NCBI GenBank assembly: GCA_036172665.1
Contig: CM069871.1
Span: 4,588,001-4,652,000 of the forward strand
Origin: Prosopocoilus inquinatus
Taxonomy: Eukaryota; Arthropoda; Insecta; Coleoptera; Lucanidae
Direction: 5' to 3'
Length of the DNA: 64,000 nt
Shown here: piece after piece, positions 12,201 to 22,427 of the stretch
Position numbering within the stretch: position 1 is the first letter of the stretch
Layout: every line of letters starts with the position of its first letter
Program-made: the position numbers and the translations under genes
The notes under the pieces: generated by a model
What the model saw: only the letters and a program-made list of their open reading frames with translations
Database searches by the model: none
Told to the model about the DNA's origin: nothing

Positions 12201-13275
12201 CTCCATGTAGCATAAAAGTTGGGTGTCATTCAAATATTTTTCTGTTGTTAAAATGTAGGTATTCCTTTGTAGGTTTTGATAACTGCAAAAACGGAAATTG
12301 TGTGTTCTTCTGCACATGGGAAGATTTAAGAACATAGCTGCTCCATGTAGCATAAAATTTCAGTCATATTAAAATTTGAGTCGTTCTTCATTAACATGTT
12401 ATTAATCCGCATGTTGTTTCGTTTCTTAAGAATGACGAAAACCAAAACAGTCGGCGATTACACATCCACCTATTCACACAGGCAGCTTCAAGAATATTTT
12501 TGTCAAGTAACTGCTCCATATAGCACAAAAGTTGGGTGTCATTCAAATATTTTTCTGTTGTTAAAATGTACGTCTGCCTTTGGAGGTTTTGATAACTGCA
12601 AGAGCGGAAATTGTATATTCTTCTGCACAGGGGAAGATTTAAGAACATAACTGCTCCATGTGGCATAAAATTTCAGTCATATTAAAATTTGAGTCGTTCT
12701 TCATTAACATGTTATTAATCCGCATGTTGTTTCGTTTCTTAAGACTGACGAAAACCAAAACAGTCGGCGATTACACATCCACCTATTCACACAGGCACCT
12801 TCAAGAATATTTTTGTCAAGTAACTGCTCCATGTAGCACAAAAGTTGGGTGTCATTTTAATATTCTTTTTGTTTTTTTGTTTTTAAAATATACGTATTTC
12901 TTCTGGAGATTTTGAAAACTGTAGAAGCGTTCTTCTGCGCAGTGGAAGATTTAAGAACGTAACTGCTCCATGTAGCATAAAATCTCAGTCGTGCTTGTGT
13001 TAAACTGCCAGGCGTTTTAAAAATGGCGAAAGCCAAAACAATTGTAAACCAAAACAATCGTGATCATCATATATAGAAACAAGGCGTTTGTTTAAACAGG
13101 AAGTTTACAAACGTTCTACTAACATAAGTAACTGCTCCAAGTAGCATAAAATTGAGTAAACTCACGTTTTTTTTTTTTTTTTGAATGAGTTAAAAATTGC
13201 AAATGCCAAAGCAAAAACACAGGGTGAACGAGAAGTTTCAAAATGTTCGTTCTATTGAGTAACTGCTCCATGTAA
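9240..13275 (+). repeat. Satellite array, AACTGCTCCATGTAGCATAA monomers
   Basis: The core AACTGCTCCATGTAGC followed by (A/G)TAAAATT recurs about 26 times, for instance at 9393, 9723, 9880, 10039, 10219, 10497, 10828, 11120, 11597, 11884, 12197, 12509, 12823, 12960 and 13258. Spacing is about 130-190 bp. Between cores the monomers share a second conserved block (AAATGnCGAAAGCCAAAACAGTCG, then CACAGAAGTGTTC). Divergence is high in the first 2.3 kb and low from 11.7 kb on. All open frames in this interval, on both strands, come from the periodicity and should not be treated as genes. Confidence 0.9.
11735..12975 (+). repeat. 313-bp higher-order repeat within the satellite
   Basis: Two adjacent monomers have been amplified together. 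TAACTGCTCCATGTAGCACA (or a close variant) recurs at 11882, 12195, 12508 and 12821, an exact 313-base step. The partner core followed by TTTCAGTCATATTAAAATTT recurs at about 12025, 12338 and 12650. About four dimer copies are highly similar, in contrast to the diverged monomers on either side. Confidence 0.88.
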
Positions 13276-14309
13276 CTAACTCCAAGTGTTCAAGTAACTT
13301 CTTTGTCTAAATTTTGTGCGTGCAAATGTACTCCTATTATTATTTTATGATTGTGATTTCTTCCAAATGATAATTTCGCGGATATTTTTTTTTAAAGCAA
13401 ATATGTACTATTTCCATACGAATAAAAAATAAATACATACAAGAAAAAAGTACACAACGCAAAAAAAATTTCGTCATTATTAGCTTGATCTATTGAACTT
13501 CCTTGCCTAATTTTGCTATTTCAAGGTCCTACGGCGCACCACCAGTAAATACATAATTATTTCGTCGGCATTCGCATTTCCATACAAGGCACATAAAATA
13601 TTCAAACAAATCAAGTCGGTTTCAAATATCACACACACACACAATTTTTTTTTTCTTCTTCTTTGCGCCAGTTAGACCTTGCGCCGGAGCTAAATAAGGT
13701 CGATGCAATAAATCTCTCTCATTCCGCTGAATTATCGGATGGCACCGCCGCCACTGGTGTTATTAAGTTGGTTGCATTGAGAAAGAAGTAAACCGTTTGC
13801 ACCCGTGAGAAAATGCATTTGTGATACTCCTGCTATTTTTACAGTTAGGATTCTATTGGTATTCTGTTGCGATAACGATTGCAATTAAAATACAATTTGA
13901 ATCATATCAGTAATACATGTGTCCGCCACAGGATGTGAGTTATAGCGCTTTTTTTAACGATTGCCATCGGTTAACGGCATCCAACTCGTTCCTGTAAAAA
14001 TACCATTTGATGTTTTTTTTTTTTTTTTTTAATAAAAATAAATGCAATTCCATCAAAACTAACTACACCAAAACAAGCGTCTGCGTTGTCATGTTTCTGA
14101 TATTGACCAATTTATACAGGGTTACTCCTAAATAATAAAAGAGAATTTGTCATCGCTTTTGTCTATGAGGTTAATCCTTTCCAGTTATAATCACATTCTT
14201 TACGTAATTTGATAAGTAAATTTAAAAATTCATTTAGTATCTAAATAAAATTTATCTGTCCTGTAATATTCCTAGAAGCACAAATAGAAAGAGAAAGATA
14301 TGTTAGTGC
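13276..14309. other. Gene-free DNA
   Basis: Only AT-rich sequence, a short (CA)n at about 13632 and poly(T) tracts. No coding frame is supported. Confidence 0.5.
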
Positions 14310-14440
14310 TGAATTAAATTAATGAATGAATATAAAGGAAGAAAGTTAAATTCTGTCACTTTCGGGATTTGAACCCGAGCCCTCACGGTAATACGCCGAA
14401 CCTTCTACAACCGAGCGTTCGGAAGAATTAATCTAAAACA
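14310..14440 (-). mobile_element. tRNA-derived SINE-like copy (minus strand)
   Basis: Read on the minus strand it contains a D-arm/A-box-like segment (GCTCGGTTGTAGAAGGTTCG) followed by a B box (GGGTTCAAATCCCGAAAG) and then a tail, CGACAG-like then TTCCTTTATATT. These are the internal Pol III promoter boxes of a tRNA-derived element. It lies head to head with a plus-strand copy of the same family at 14455-14575. Confidence 0.5.
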
Positions 14441-14454
14441 TGTTAGGTTAATTC

Positions 14455-14575
14455 CTCTCGTTTTAGTTTAGTGGTAGGGCGTTCGGCACGTTATCGAGAG
14501 TGCTCGCGTTCAAATCCGGAAAGCGACAGAAAGTCTTCCTGTTAGTGTTTCGTCCTTTATATTAATTTGTTCTTA
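14455..14575 (+). mobile_element. tRNA-derived SINE-like copy (plus strand)
   Basis: TAGTTTAGTGGTAGGGCG is a typical tRNA D-arm/A-box. It is followed by GCGTTCAAATCCGG (B box) and a tail with CGACAGAAAGT and CCTTTATATTAATTTG shared with the inverted neighbour. It is not an intact tRNA gene, since no acceptor-stem pairing is evident. Confidence 0.5.
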
Positions 14576-14819
14576 GAAACCATTATTGGTACAATTGTCT
14601 CTGAGGGTTTATGGGGGTAAACAATTAAAAAAGGAAAACAAGGTTTCCCCAAGGATCCCCAAGGGGTCGATGAAAACGTAAAAGGAGTCGATGGACCTGT
14701 AGCGGTCGGTTGGGGATGAACGAATCCCTAGGGGTCAATGATTCGTTGACTTGGAGACGAATAAAAATACATGTTTACTATTTCAACTCTCTTTAATTTA
14801 AAAATTCTTTTGTTTTCGT

Positions 14820-17400
14820 TGAAAATGAGAAGATGAGATGAAAACGTTAGCGATGAAACGTGTTCTAAAATTGGACTGAAATAGTTTTCTATTTTGGTCA
14901 ATAGATGGCGCTTAAATGCTGTTGCCTGTCTTAAATCTCTCCTCTAGTTTCACTTGAAAATGATGAGTAATTAAAAAAAATTACTTTTTAAAAGCTTCTA
15001 AAATTAGAAATTCAGATGAGAACGTCATCGATGAAATGTTTTTTTTTCAAATTCGACTGAAGTAATGTTTCCTTGGTCAAGAGATGGGATTGTAAATGAT
15101 GATCGTGATGACTCGTTTGAATATCCTTCCCAATTGAATTGCTTTTTTTTTAAACTGAAGTTGGGAGACGAGATGGGAACGTCACCGATGAAATACGTTT
15201 AAAATATAGTTTTCCTTTTGGTCAAGAGATGGCACTCTAAATGATTTCTGACACACTAACATGTTTCGTTGACTTGGAGTTGAATGAAAATATTTTTCTC
15301 TATCTAAAAATTATTCTATTATTCTACTTCATCTCTTTATAATTAAAAACTTCTTTTGTTTTCGTTTAAAATAATTATTTATTGAATAATCATAATCATA
15401 ATCAGAGTAAATTAAAAAAAATGTGGTGAGAAGTTAGTAAATAAATCAAATAAAGTTAAAAGGTGAAATGAGAAGGTCAGCGATGAAACGTTTTTCAAAA
15501 TTCGACTGAAATAGTTTTCTGTTTTGGCTAATAGATGGCGCTCTGATGATGACGCCGGCTTTAAATCACCTTTGGTTTTTCTCGTAAAGGATTAGTTACT
15601 AAAAAAAATGATTTTTTTTTCTAATTAGAATTAGAAATTAAGATGAGGACATCAGCATGAAATATTTTTTCAAATTCGACTAAAATAATTTCGGCTTGGT
15701 CATGGAACGGCGTTCCAAATGATGATCATTATGCTTATTTTGAATAATTACCAAAAATAATATTTTTTTGAGCTGAAATTAGAAGACGCGATGGGAACGT
15801 CAGCAATGAAATGGGTTTTAAAATGTGATTAAGTTAGTTTTCCTTTTGGTCAATAGATGACGCTATAATATGATGCCCGCTTTAATAAATCTCTTTTAGT
15901 TTCCATTAAAAATGATTAGTAACTAAAAGAAATAATAAATATGATTAATTTTTAAAGCTTTTAAAATTTAAAATTGAGATGAGAACGTCAGCGATGAAAT
16001 ATTTTTTCAAATTCGAATAAAATAATTTTTCCTTATAGTCAAGAGATGGCGTTCTAAATGATGATCATGACGCCTGCTTTGAATATCCTTTAGTGTCTTT
16101 TACAAATCCAGTTTCTTTTCTTTAAGCCAAAGTTAGAAGACGAGATGGGAACGTAAGCGATGAAATCCGTTTTAAAATTCGATTAGTACAGTTTCCCCTT
16201 TGGTCAATAGATGGCGCTCTAATATGATGCCTACCTTAAATCTCCTTTTGTTTCCCTTGACAATGATTAGAATCTAAAATAAGGAAAATGATTCTTTGAA
16301 AGCTTTTCAAATTAGAAATTGAGATGAGAACATCAGCGATGAAATATTTCTTCAAATTCAGCTAAAATCATTTTCCTTCGCCTAGAGATGGCGCTGTAAA
16401 TGATGATCATAACGCCTCTGAATATCCTTTAGTGTTTTTTGAAAAAGAAATTTTAAAGCCAACGTCAGAAAACGAAATAGGAACGCCAGCGATGAAATTC
16501 GTTTTAAAATTCGATTAATATAGTTTTCCATTTGGTCAATAGATGGCGCTCTAATATGATGCCTACTTTAAATCCACTTTAGGTTTGCCTTGAAAATGAT
16601 TAGTTACTAAAAAAATAAAATAAATGATTTTTGAAAGTATTTAAATTTAGAATTGAGATGAGAACGTCAGCAATGAAATATTTTTTTCAAAATAATTTTT
16701 CCTTGGTCAAGAGGTCGTTCTAAATGACGATCTTGACGCTTCTTTCAGTGTTTTTTTTTTTTTTTTTGAAAATAATTACCAATAATCCATTATTTTTTTA
16801 CATCGATGAAGTGCGTTTTAAAATTCTATTAATATAGTTTTCTTTTTGGTCAAGAGATGGCGTTCTAAATAAATTTTGACTTCTGACTTCTGACACATTT
16901 CGATTCTATATTTTCGATTTAATTTTGAAAAAAAAATACGTTCGCCGAAGCGAAATCAAGGCAACTTTAATTTTTGAGCAAATTAAGATAAGTGAGCCGA
17001 GAGATGGCGCTCTAAATAATTCGATTAAAACATGGCGTGCATCGGATTTTTTTAATTTAATTTTCAAATTAAAATCATGACAGAATTAGAAGACAAGGCA
17101 AAAGCGATTTTGTTGGAGCGTCAGCCCTCGTCAAAATAAATGAGTTAAGTAAAAGGAAATTAAGTTAAAGTATGTTTTGCTTTCGAACAACAGATGGCGC
17201 GCTCTGAATGACTCTCTTATTCGAACGCTACATTTTCGTTTTAATTAAAAAGATGTTTTTTTTTTGTTTGCTGAGAATACACTCGGCATGATCAAATCAT
17301 GTTTCGAATATTCGATTAAATTTGTTAAATTTGGAGAATAGATGGCACTAACATAAGTTAATTAATTTCTCAGAAGGCTCATAGATGACGTTTAATGCAT
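14820..17400 (+). repeat. Satellite array, GATGGCGCTCTAA monomers (~160 bp)
   Basis: Each unit carries GAGATGAGAACGTCAGCGAT, then TTTTCAAATTCGACT, then TTGGTCAAGAGATGGCGTTC or TTGGTCAATAGATGGCGCTC, then TAAATGATGATCATGACGCC or TAATATGATGCC. The GATGGCG core occurs in intact or mutated form about 16 times between 14900 and 17390. Neighbouring units alternate between two subtypes (AAGAGATGGCGTT and AATAGATGGCGCT), which indicates an underlying dimer of about 320 bp. Confidence 0.88.
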
Positions 17401-17461
17401 TTCATTATAAATAAGTAGAATAAATGAAGTTGATTCTTGTCCGATGAAAATTGTAAGTACA

Positions 17462-17558
17462 ATGATGGGAACACGCTCAACGTTTCGCTTTAGTTTTATT
17501 TATTTATTCCTGACGAAGCTATAAATCTACAGCGAAACGTTGAGTGTCTTCCCATCAT
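17462..17558. repeat. 28-bp inverted repeat with Penelope-like motif
   Basis: The arms 17462-17489 and 17531-17558 are near-perfect inverses sharing CTCAACGTTTCGCT / AGCGAAACGTTGAG and ATGATGGGAA / TTCCCATCAT. Inside the right half lies CTGACGA, then a GCT...AGC stem, then GAAAC (17510-17538). This is the order of the conserved core of a hammerhead ribozyme, as found in terminal repeats of Penelope-like elements. Confidence 0.55.
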
Positions 17559-17912
17559 AATCTGTCTGGTTCAAGATTAAAAAAAACTTTGTACTTATTA
17601 AGTGGAACGTTTCTGAATTTTTATTTATCAAGAAAATATTATTAATTTTCATTTCATTTTATTTTCATTACTTTAGAGATCCTCAGCATGCCATGCCAAA
17701 ACGGCAAGAGGGTATGTTTGTAATTTAAAATTTTCTTGTACGAATCGAAGAATTTTTTAACAATACAAAAATCTTCCTTTGCATTTCGATTTAAAGATAG
17801 AGCAAGTAAAACAATTAAGTTTCAAATGGGATGGGAGAGGAAGGGGTCGATGAAATCATTTTTTCCTTTTTCTCTAAGGAGCTGATGCTTAAAAAAAGTT
17901 TGGGAATCCTTG

Positions 17913-18438
17913 TTCTATAAAAGGGGGATAAAAAGATGTGGCCATAATTAACTAAATTATGTTTACTGTATTTTTTCTTCTGTTTTGTTTTGGATACTCT
18001 GCCTTTAATCCACCTTGTACGTTTTGAACTTGAGAAATAATGAAATACGCAGTGACTTTCTTAGAGCATAACCGCGGCTAATGAAATTTACATTTGTAGT
18101 ATGTAAGCAAACATGCTTATCACGGACTTAGATGACACAATAGTCGTGTTAACCTTCATCTCCCATGTGTGGGCAGAAAATGAATGCATGTTTTAACCGA
18201 CTTATACATCTATAAACAAACGTAACGTTTGCTTTGGTGCTAAGGCGGCCTTAAGAGAAAATGTTTTTCCGGGATCGACCTAAATTTCCGAGGACTGCGC
18301 ACAATAATAATAATAATTTGCAAATTTGCTTTGAAAATCACGAGCGGCGAAATTTGTTGTGCAAATATTTTGTTTTCGAGTTATCAAGCTCCTCCGCCTT
18401 GGATATGCCTTCTTGCTAACTGTTGTTTGATTTGTTAG
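17913..18438 (+). other. CAP: Intron DNA upstream of exon 18439
   Basis: No exon found. It ends in TTTGATTTGTTAG, a usable acceptor at 18437-18438. Confidence 0.5.
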
Positions 18439-18540
18439 GTGATTTAAAATCAGGAAGCGAGGTCCTGTCGGAAAAGTCGACGGTTTCCTCGAGTTGCAGC
18501 TCGGCTGCATCGACACCATCAACGTTAACCGAAAGTCAAG
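18439..18540 (+). CDS. CAP: CAP/SORBS-like gene, internal coding exon
   Basis: The exon has a TTTGTTAG acceptor and a CAAG|GTCAGT donor. It is 102 nt, symmetric phase 1-1, and encodes a Ser/Thr-rich peptide (DLKSGSEVLSEKSTVSSSC, then SSAASTPSTLTESQ). No domain is visible, which is usual for the disordered N-terminal half of this adaptor family. It is read in the frame that continues into the next exon (ESQ|GVEKFDAAA). The start codon for this long form is upstream and unresolved. The only candidate in the window is at 156-348. Assignment to the CAP-like gene rests on strand, phase and contiguity with the following exon, not on similarity. Confidence 0.72.
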
Positions 18541-18996
18541 GTCAGTACTACAGTAGTTCCCCCATCACCTCCGAATTCTACTGTTTGAATTCTTATATTG
18601 TAAAAATGAAAGAAGAAAACTTGCTTGTTGTTTGAGACGAGTTGGTTGTTTATTCTTCATAACGCGATTTAGGATATGCGATTATTATTATTATTTTTTC
18701 ATTTTTCATCTCCTAAATACTACCAGCAGCAGCAGCAAAAAAAAATAATAAAAAATTACGTATTAATTTATTAGTAAGCGCGTTCATTAGATCCAAGCAG
18801 CACATTGCGCGATAAAACGGTGCGTGATGTGATTGTGTGCAAATTAGTAATCGATACTAATGGAGTTGTTCCTCCTTCCATTTTAATAAAACTTGGCCAA
18901 AAAAAAAAAAACTAACACTTTTTAATGTGGCTTCTTCCTGTGTCGCTCTATTCCTGTTATTTCACCTTGTCTTCCTGTAACACCGTGTTCACTTAG
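18541..18996 (+). other. CAP: Intron between exons 18439-18540 and 18997-21960
   Basis: 456 bp, GTCAGT...TTCACTTAG, with a pyrimidine tract (TTCACCTTGTCTTCCTGTAA) before the acceptor. A second AG three bases downstream (TAG at 18997-18999) would give a NAGNAG-type alternative that changes the joint by one residue. Confidence 0.7.
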
Positions 18997-21960
18997 TAGG
19001 CGTTGAAAAGTTTGATGCGGCAGCGTGCGAAGACGACGGCTCGTCTCACATTGACGATTCCGACCTAGTAACTACTACCGTCGATTGCTGTATCGCTATG
19101 GCAGATAACGTAATCGGATCCTCAAGGTCTAGAAGGCGACGTCGCTCTGACAAAAAGAACGCGAAAAAACCACGGGCAGTATGTGGTGAACCAATCGCGA
19201 GTGCGGAGAGTATGCAACAGACGCTGAGCGTTATCGAAACTAAAACCGAAGCTCCAGTGTCGCCGCCGCCGGTGGTGGTGATAAGTGAAGATGATTGTCG
19301 TGTGAAAAAAACAATCAAGGAGAACGATCTGAATTACAGGGTTGAATCCCCCAAAACCGTACCTCTCGTTAAGAGAAATGCGTCCATCACCAAAAGCAGG
19401 AGCCTCGACGACGACGAAGCCATCAGGATACAGGAACTATCGGAAACGAGCGAAACAGAAGATAAGACTGAGCATAACGCAGTAGTATCCGAGGTGGAAT
19501 CCGATGTGGAATGGGAGGTGGCAGATCAGCTGGTTGTTACCACCGCCGACAAGAAAGAACAAGGACGGGCCATGGATAACATAACTTTGGAATTGGAGGA
19601 GGCGACGGTGGTCACGCGGATATCCCTCGAGGACGAATCAAATTTGAGGCAGTTCTTGGAAGGACTCAATTTGGTGACGAGTCCAGAAGAGGCGGTCAAT
19701 TACGCGTACGAAAAACAGAGCGCCGAGAGTATCAAGGCGAAGCGCGCGAAGAAACGCGAGGAGCTCGCCAAGTACTTCCTTCCGGTCTACCAAAATCCCA
19801 GGTACCTGGACGTCATCAACGAGGAAGGAAGCGATCACAGCGACAAGGACCAAAAAAGCCCCAACACGTCACGCACTCACATTCCTCCCTTAAAACCGGA
19901 GACCACGCGCGCGGGAAGCAAACAAGAACGAATGCAATCGCACTATTACGGACCTGTAAGCGAAAACATCATCCACCTGGTTGAGACGCCGGTTGTCTCC
20001 GAGGATATCTGCAGTACAAGCGTTGCTGAAACGAGTACAGGGGTCGAAGTCGTTTTTCTGGATGAAGACGACGATAGTACCAATAGTGTAACCCCAAGCG
20101 ACTTCGACGAGTCTGAAGAATTTGCAGACGGTGAAGACGACGACGGTAAAACCGAAGACCCCGACCAGTTAATACCCCCATCACAGTTAACGCCCCCACC
20201 GACTCCCGAAGTCATACCCCCCCCAAAGGGTATTCTCGGCGACCAAACGGAGAAAACGCTCCCACCGACTCCCGAAGTAATACCCCTAAAGGTTGACCAA
20301 AAGGAGAAGTTAATACCCCCATTACAGTTGACGCCCCCGGCGACTCCAAACATTAAACTGGGTGATGAGGACGAATCTTTGCAAGAAACTGAAGAAGATA
20401 GAGCACCTGCTCCTAAAGCGGCGGCAGTATACGTCAATACCGTCTCACGCTCCCCTTCCGTAGGTGGGAGTGAGAGTAGTAGCAGTCGAGGGACTTCGTT
20501 GTGTACAACACGTTATAACCCCCTGAGTTCTTCAATAGGTGACATACAGGCGATGCTACTGAACGATGAAGTGAACAAGCCTCTTACCCTGCGAGAGCTC
20601 TGCCTGAAAACGTTAATTTCTCTGCCGTTCGGTGTGGTAGTCCTAGAGGAACTAGCAGAGGTCTCCCAAAGCCTCGAAGCCCTAACGTCTAACATCCCCG
20701 CATTTAAACCACCCGCTTTCATGTGTAAAGAGACACGTAACACAACTAAACCATCATCAAATACTAACAGTTCTTTTACCGTTCCAGTCAAGTCTTGCGA
20801 TAAGATAAAAATGCCGGAACGTGAACGCTGGGTCGGTATCGCGACCGATGAAGATCCGAAGGTGGTTGTCTGCCTGTCGCCCACGCAAAAGGATCACCTG
20901 GAGACGACGAAAAAAGTACCGGACGAGGCTGGCAAGCTGCTTGACTTGCATAACAAATTCATGGAGCGTCGCACCTATCACGACGACAACGATATCAAAA
21001 ATAATTCGACAGCAGGTGGTGAATCACAGGATTTGAAAGGGGCGATGACTAACAGACTTTTGGCAATCATCCGAGATTCAGGCGGAAATGACAGCAAACG
21101 CGAATCTCCAGAAAACAACATGTATTTATACTACGAGGAAAAAGAGCCGCCGCAGGCTGTGACTTTGCCGCGGGCAAAAACTCGCCAGGAGCCCAAACCA
21201 AGCGAAAACCCTCGTTTGAGCGCTCGGAATCTCTCAGAGTGGCTCCAGCTGGCGCGGGATAAAAGCAAAAGCGACACCCAACTCAACAGGGGTGAACCCC
21301 CCGTGATAGCAGCCATCAATATGCGTAGGGGATCCACGTCGAACTTGAGCGACGGTGAAACCAAGAGACCGATGCGATCCAGCAATCGCCGACAGTCGTT
21401 ACCTCAAGAGTTCTTCGTGCAGCAAATGCAATACCTGATACAAAAAGAGAAGGAAATACAGCAGGAACTGGAGCTGCTGGAGGAAGAGAAGCGCAAGCTC
21501 ACCTCACAAATGACCACGACCAACACCTCGCAAAAAACAGATGTTTACAACAAACCCCAAGTGACGTCCGCGCCGAGCACCGATCGTTTTAGGCAGCACA
21601 TGTACGACGAGTACATGCAACAAGTGGCGGAGCGTGAAGAACGCAAGCAACTCAAAGTGATTAAAATTACCGGGCATCAACAGCAGCAGGAAGCGAAAAG
21701 AGATAAACTGGAAGCGACGCACGTGACCGGAATCCAGGACGAATTTATGGATCAGGTGAAAAAACGTCGGAAAAAATACGGAATGCTTTCGGAGGAAAGC
21801 GGGGACGGTACCAGCGTTGAGGAGGATGACGGTAATAAAGTCCCGGTGCTTGTGATGGACGGCGAATCGATAACGGGCGCCAAGAAACTCCCCAAGCATT
21901 TGAAAGAGTTTGTAGAAATCACCCACCGTCAGGTCAACCCGGAAGAACCTAGTGAAGAGG
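18997..21960 (+). CDS. CAP: CAP/SORBS-like gene, giant disordered-region exon
   Basis: The open frame of 2,964 nt runs from the acceptor at 18996 to a consensus donor (GAAGAGG|GTGAGT) and enters and leaves in phase 1. Counting from the in-frame Met at 19098: a basic stretch at residues 10-26 (RSRRRRRSDKKNAKK), acidic tracts near 320-355, and a proline-rich internal repeat at about 355-417 (PPSQLTPPPTPEVIPPPK, then LPPTPEVIPLK, then PPLQLTPPATP) with PxxP motifs suited to SH3 binding. The heptad-like coiled coil is at about 767-805 (QQMQYLIQKEKEIQQELELL). Short charged helices follow (RQHMYDEYMQQVAEREERK; DEFMDQVKKRRKKYGM). Codon-level GC and absence of stops make coding certain. Membership of the CAP-like gene is inferred from strand and phase match to the exon at 58106 across a 36-kb intron. 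Long CAP isoforms with large N-terminal extensions are known in flies. If the donor is not used, the frame ends at a stop at 22047-22049. Confidence 0.85.
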
Positions 21961-22137
21961 GTGAGTCTTGGATGAACCGCTTGGATTTTCGCTGGTTGTT
22001 GTTTGATGTGATCGCAGTTTTAACTTACACATTCGAATTGAACTTCTAGTGCTATACTAATACTCATTGTACATATTATAGATGTGCTGTTTTTCTTTTT
22101 CTTTGGTTTTTTTTTTCTGTTTTTGGTGTGGCGTTAG

Positions 22138-22325
22138 TGACCCATAAAACTGCTGCCGTAAGTAATTCGAACTTGAACATGCATTCATTTCAGTGGGACA
22201 CAATGCCATCGGATGATCTAAAATTGCGGCAATTTTCTAGATATGACATAATTCGTTCCAATTACTTTAACAGGAAAATTGCGATGATCCCACGTCAGGT
22301 TCGTCTGCTTGTTGTCTCTGTCTAA
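22138..22325 (+). CDS. CAP: Possible alternative 3' exon of the long isoform
   Basis: After a long T-rich tract and GGCGTTAG acceptor, an open frame accepts the phase 1 end at 21960 (V-THKTAAVSNSNLN...). It continues for 62 codons to a TAA at 22323-22325. Within it an internal acceptor (TTCATTTCAG, 22193) and donor (CGTCAG|GTTCGT, 22298/22299) are also plausible. A donor at 22298 would leave phase 0, which fits the exon at 58386 but not the one at 58106. With AATAAA at 22422 this could be a terminal exon of a truncated isoform. No domain is recognised. Confidence 0.35.
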
Positions 22326-22421
22326 TATGCTGCTCTGATGCTTACTCTAACAAACACGTCTAACCTCTACACATACGTCATTACGTAAATTACCCCTTTA
22401 TTGCGTTACACGTAGACCAGT

Positions 22422-22427
22422 AATAAA
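22422..22427 (+). promoter_or_regulatory. Candidate poly(A) signal
   Basis: AATAAA about 100 bases after the stop at 22325 and about 370 after the stop at 22049. It is suitable for an early-terminating form of the gene. AATAAA is common in AT-rich DNA, so support is weak. Confidence 0.3.

Larger units (their letters stand above)
14639..17912 (+). mobile_element. Non-autonomous hAT-like element, copy C (satellite interior)
   Basis: The left end is CAAGGTTTCCCCAAGG and the right end AGTTTGGGAATCCTTG, inverted and related to the ends of 1038-3645 and 47689-50690. Subterminal blocks also match: AAGGGGTCGATGAAAACG and AGGAGTCGATGGACCT on the left; AAGGGGTCGATGAAATCA and GCTGATGCTTAAAAAAAG on the right. 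The interior is a ~160-bp tandem array instead of the purine-rich DNA of the other two. Flanking 8-mers do not match, so no target-site duplication is seen. No transposase is encoded. Confidence 0.6.

Noticed and set aside
11426..13057. Many overlapping 65-126-codon frames on both strands with similar proteins
   Set aside because: They repeat with the 313-bp satellite step and occur on both strands, so they are products of the array.
9240..13275. CRISPR-like regular repeats
   Set aside because: The repeated core is embedded in related monomers of variable length in a eukaryotic intron. There are no unique uniform spacers.
19946..20437. 163-codon minus-strand frame in the giant exon
   Set aside because: Shadow of the plus-strand coding exon. 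Gly/Ser-rich text arises from the proline-rich codons.
21961..22049. Readthrough C-terminus ending at 22049
   Set aside because: The extension follows a perfect GTGAGT donor, and the added peptide looks like translated intron. It was kept only as a fallback for the exon end.
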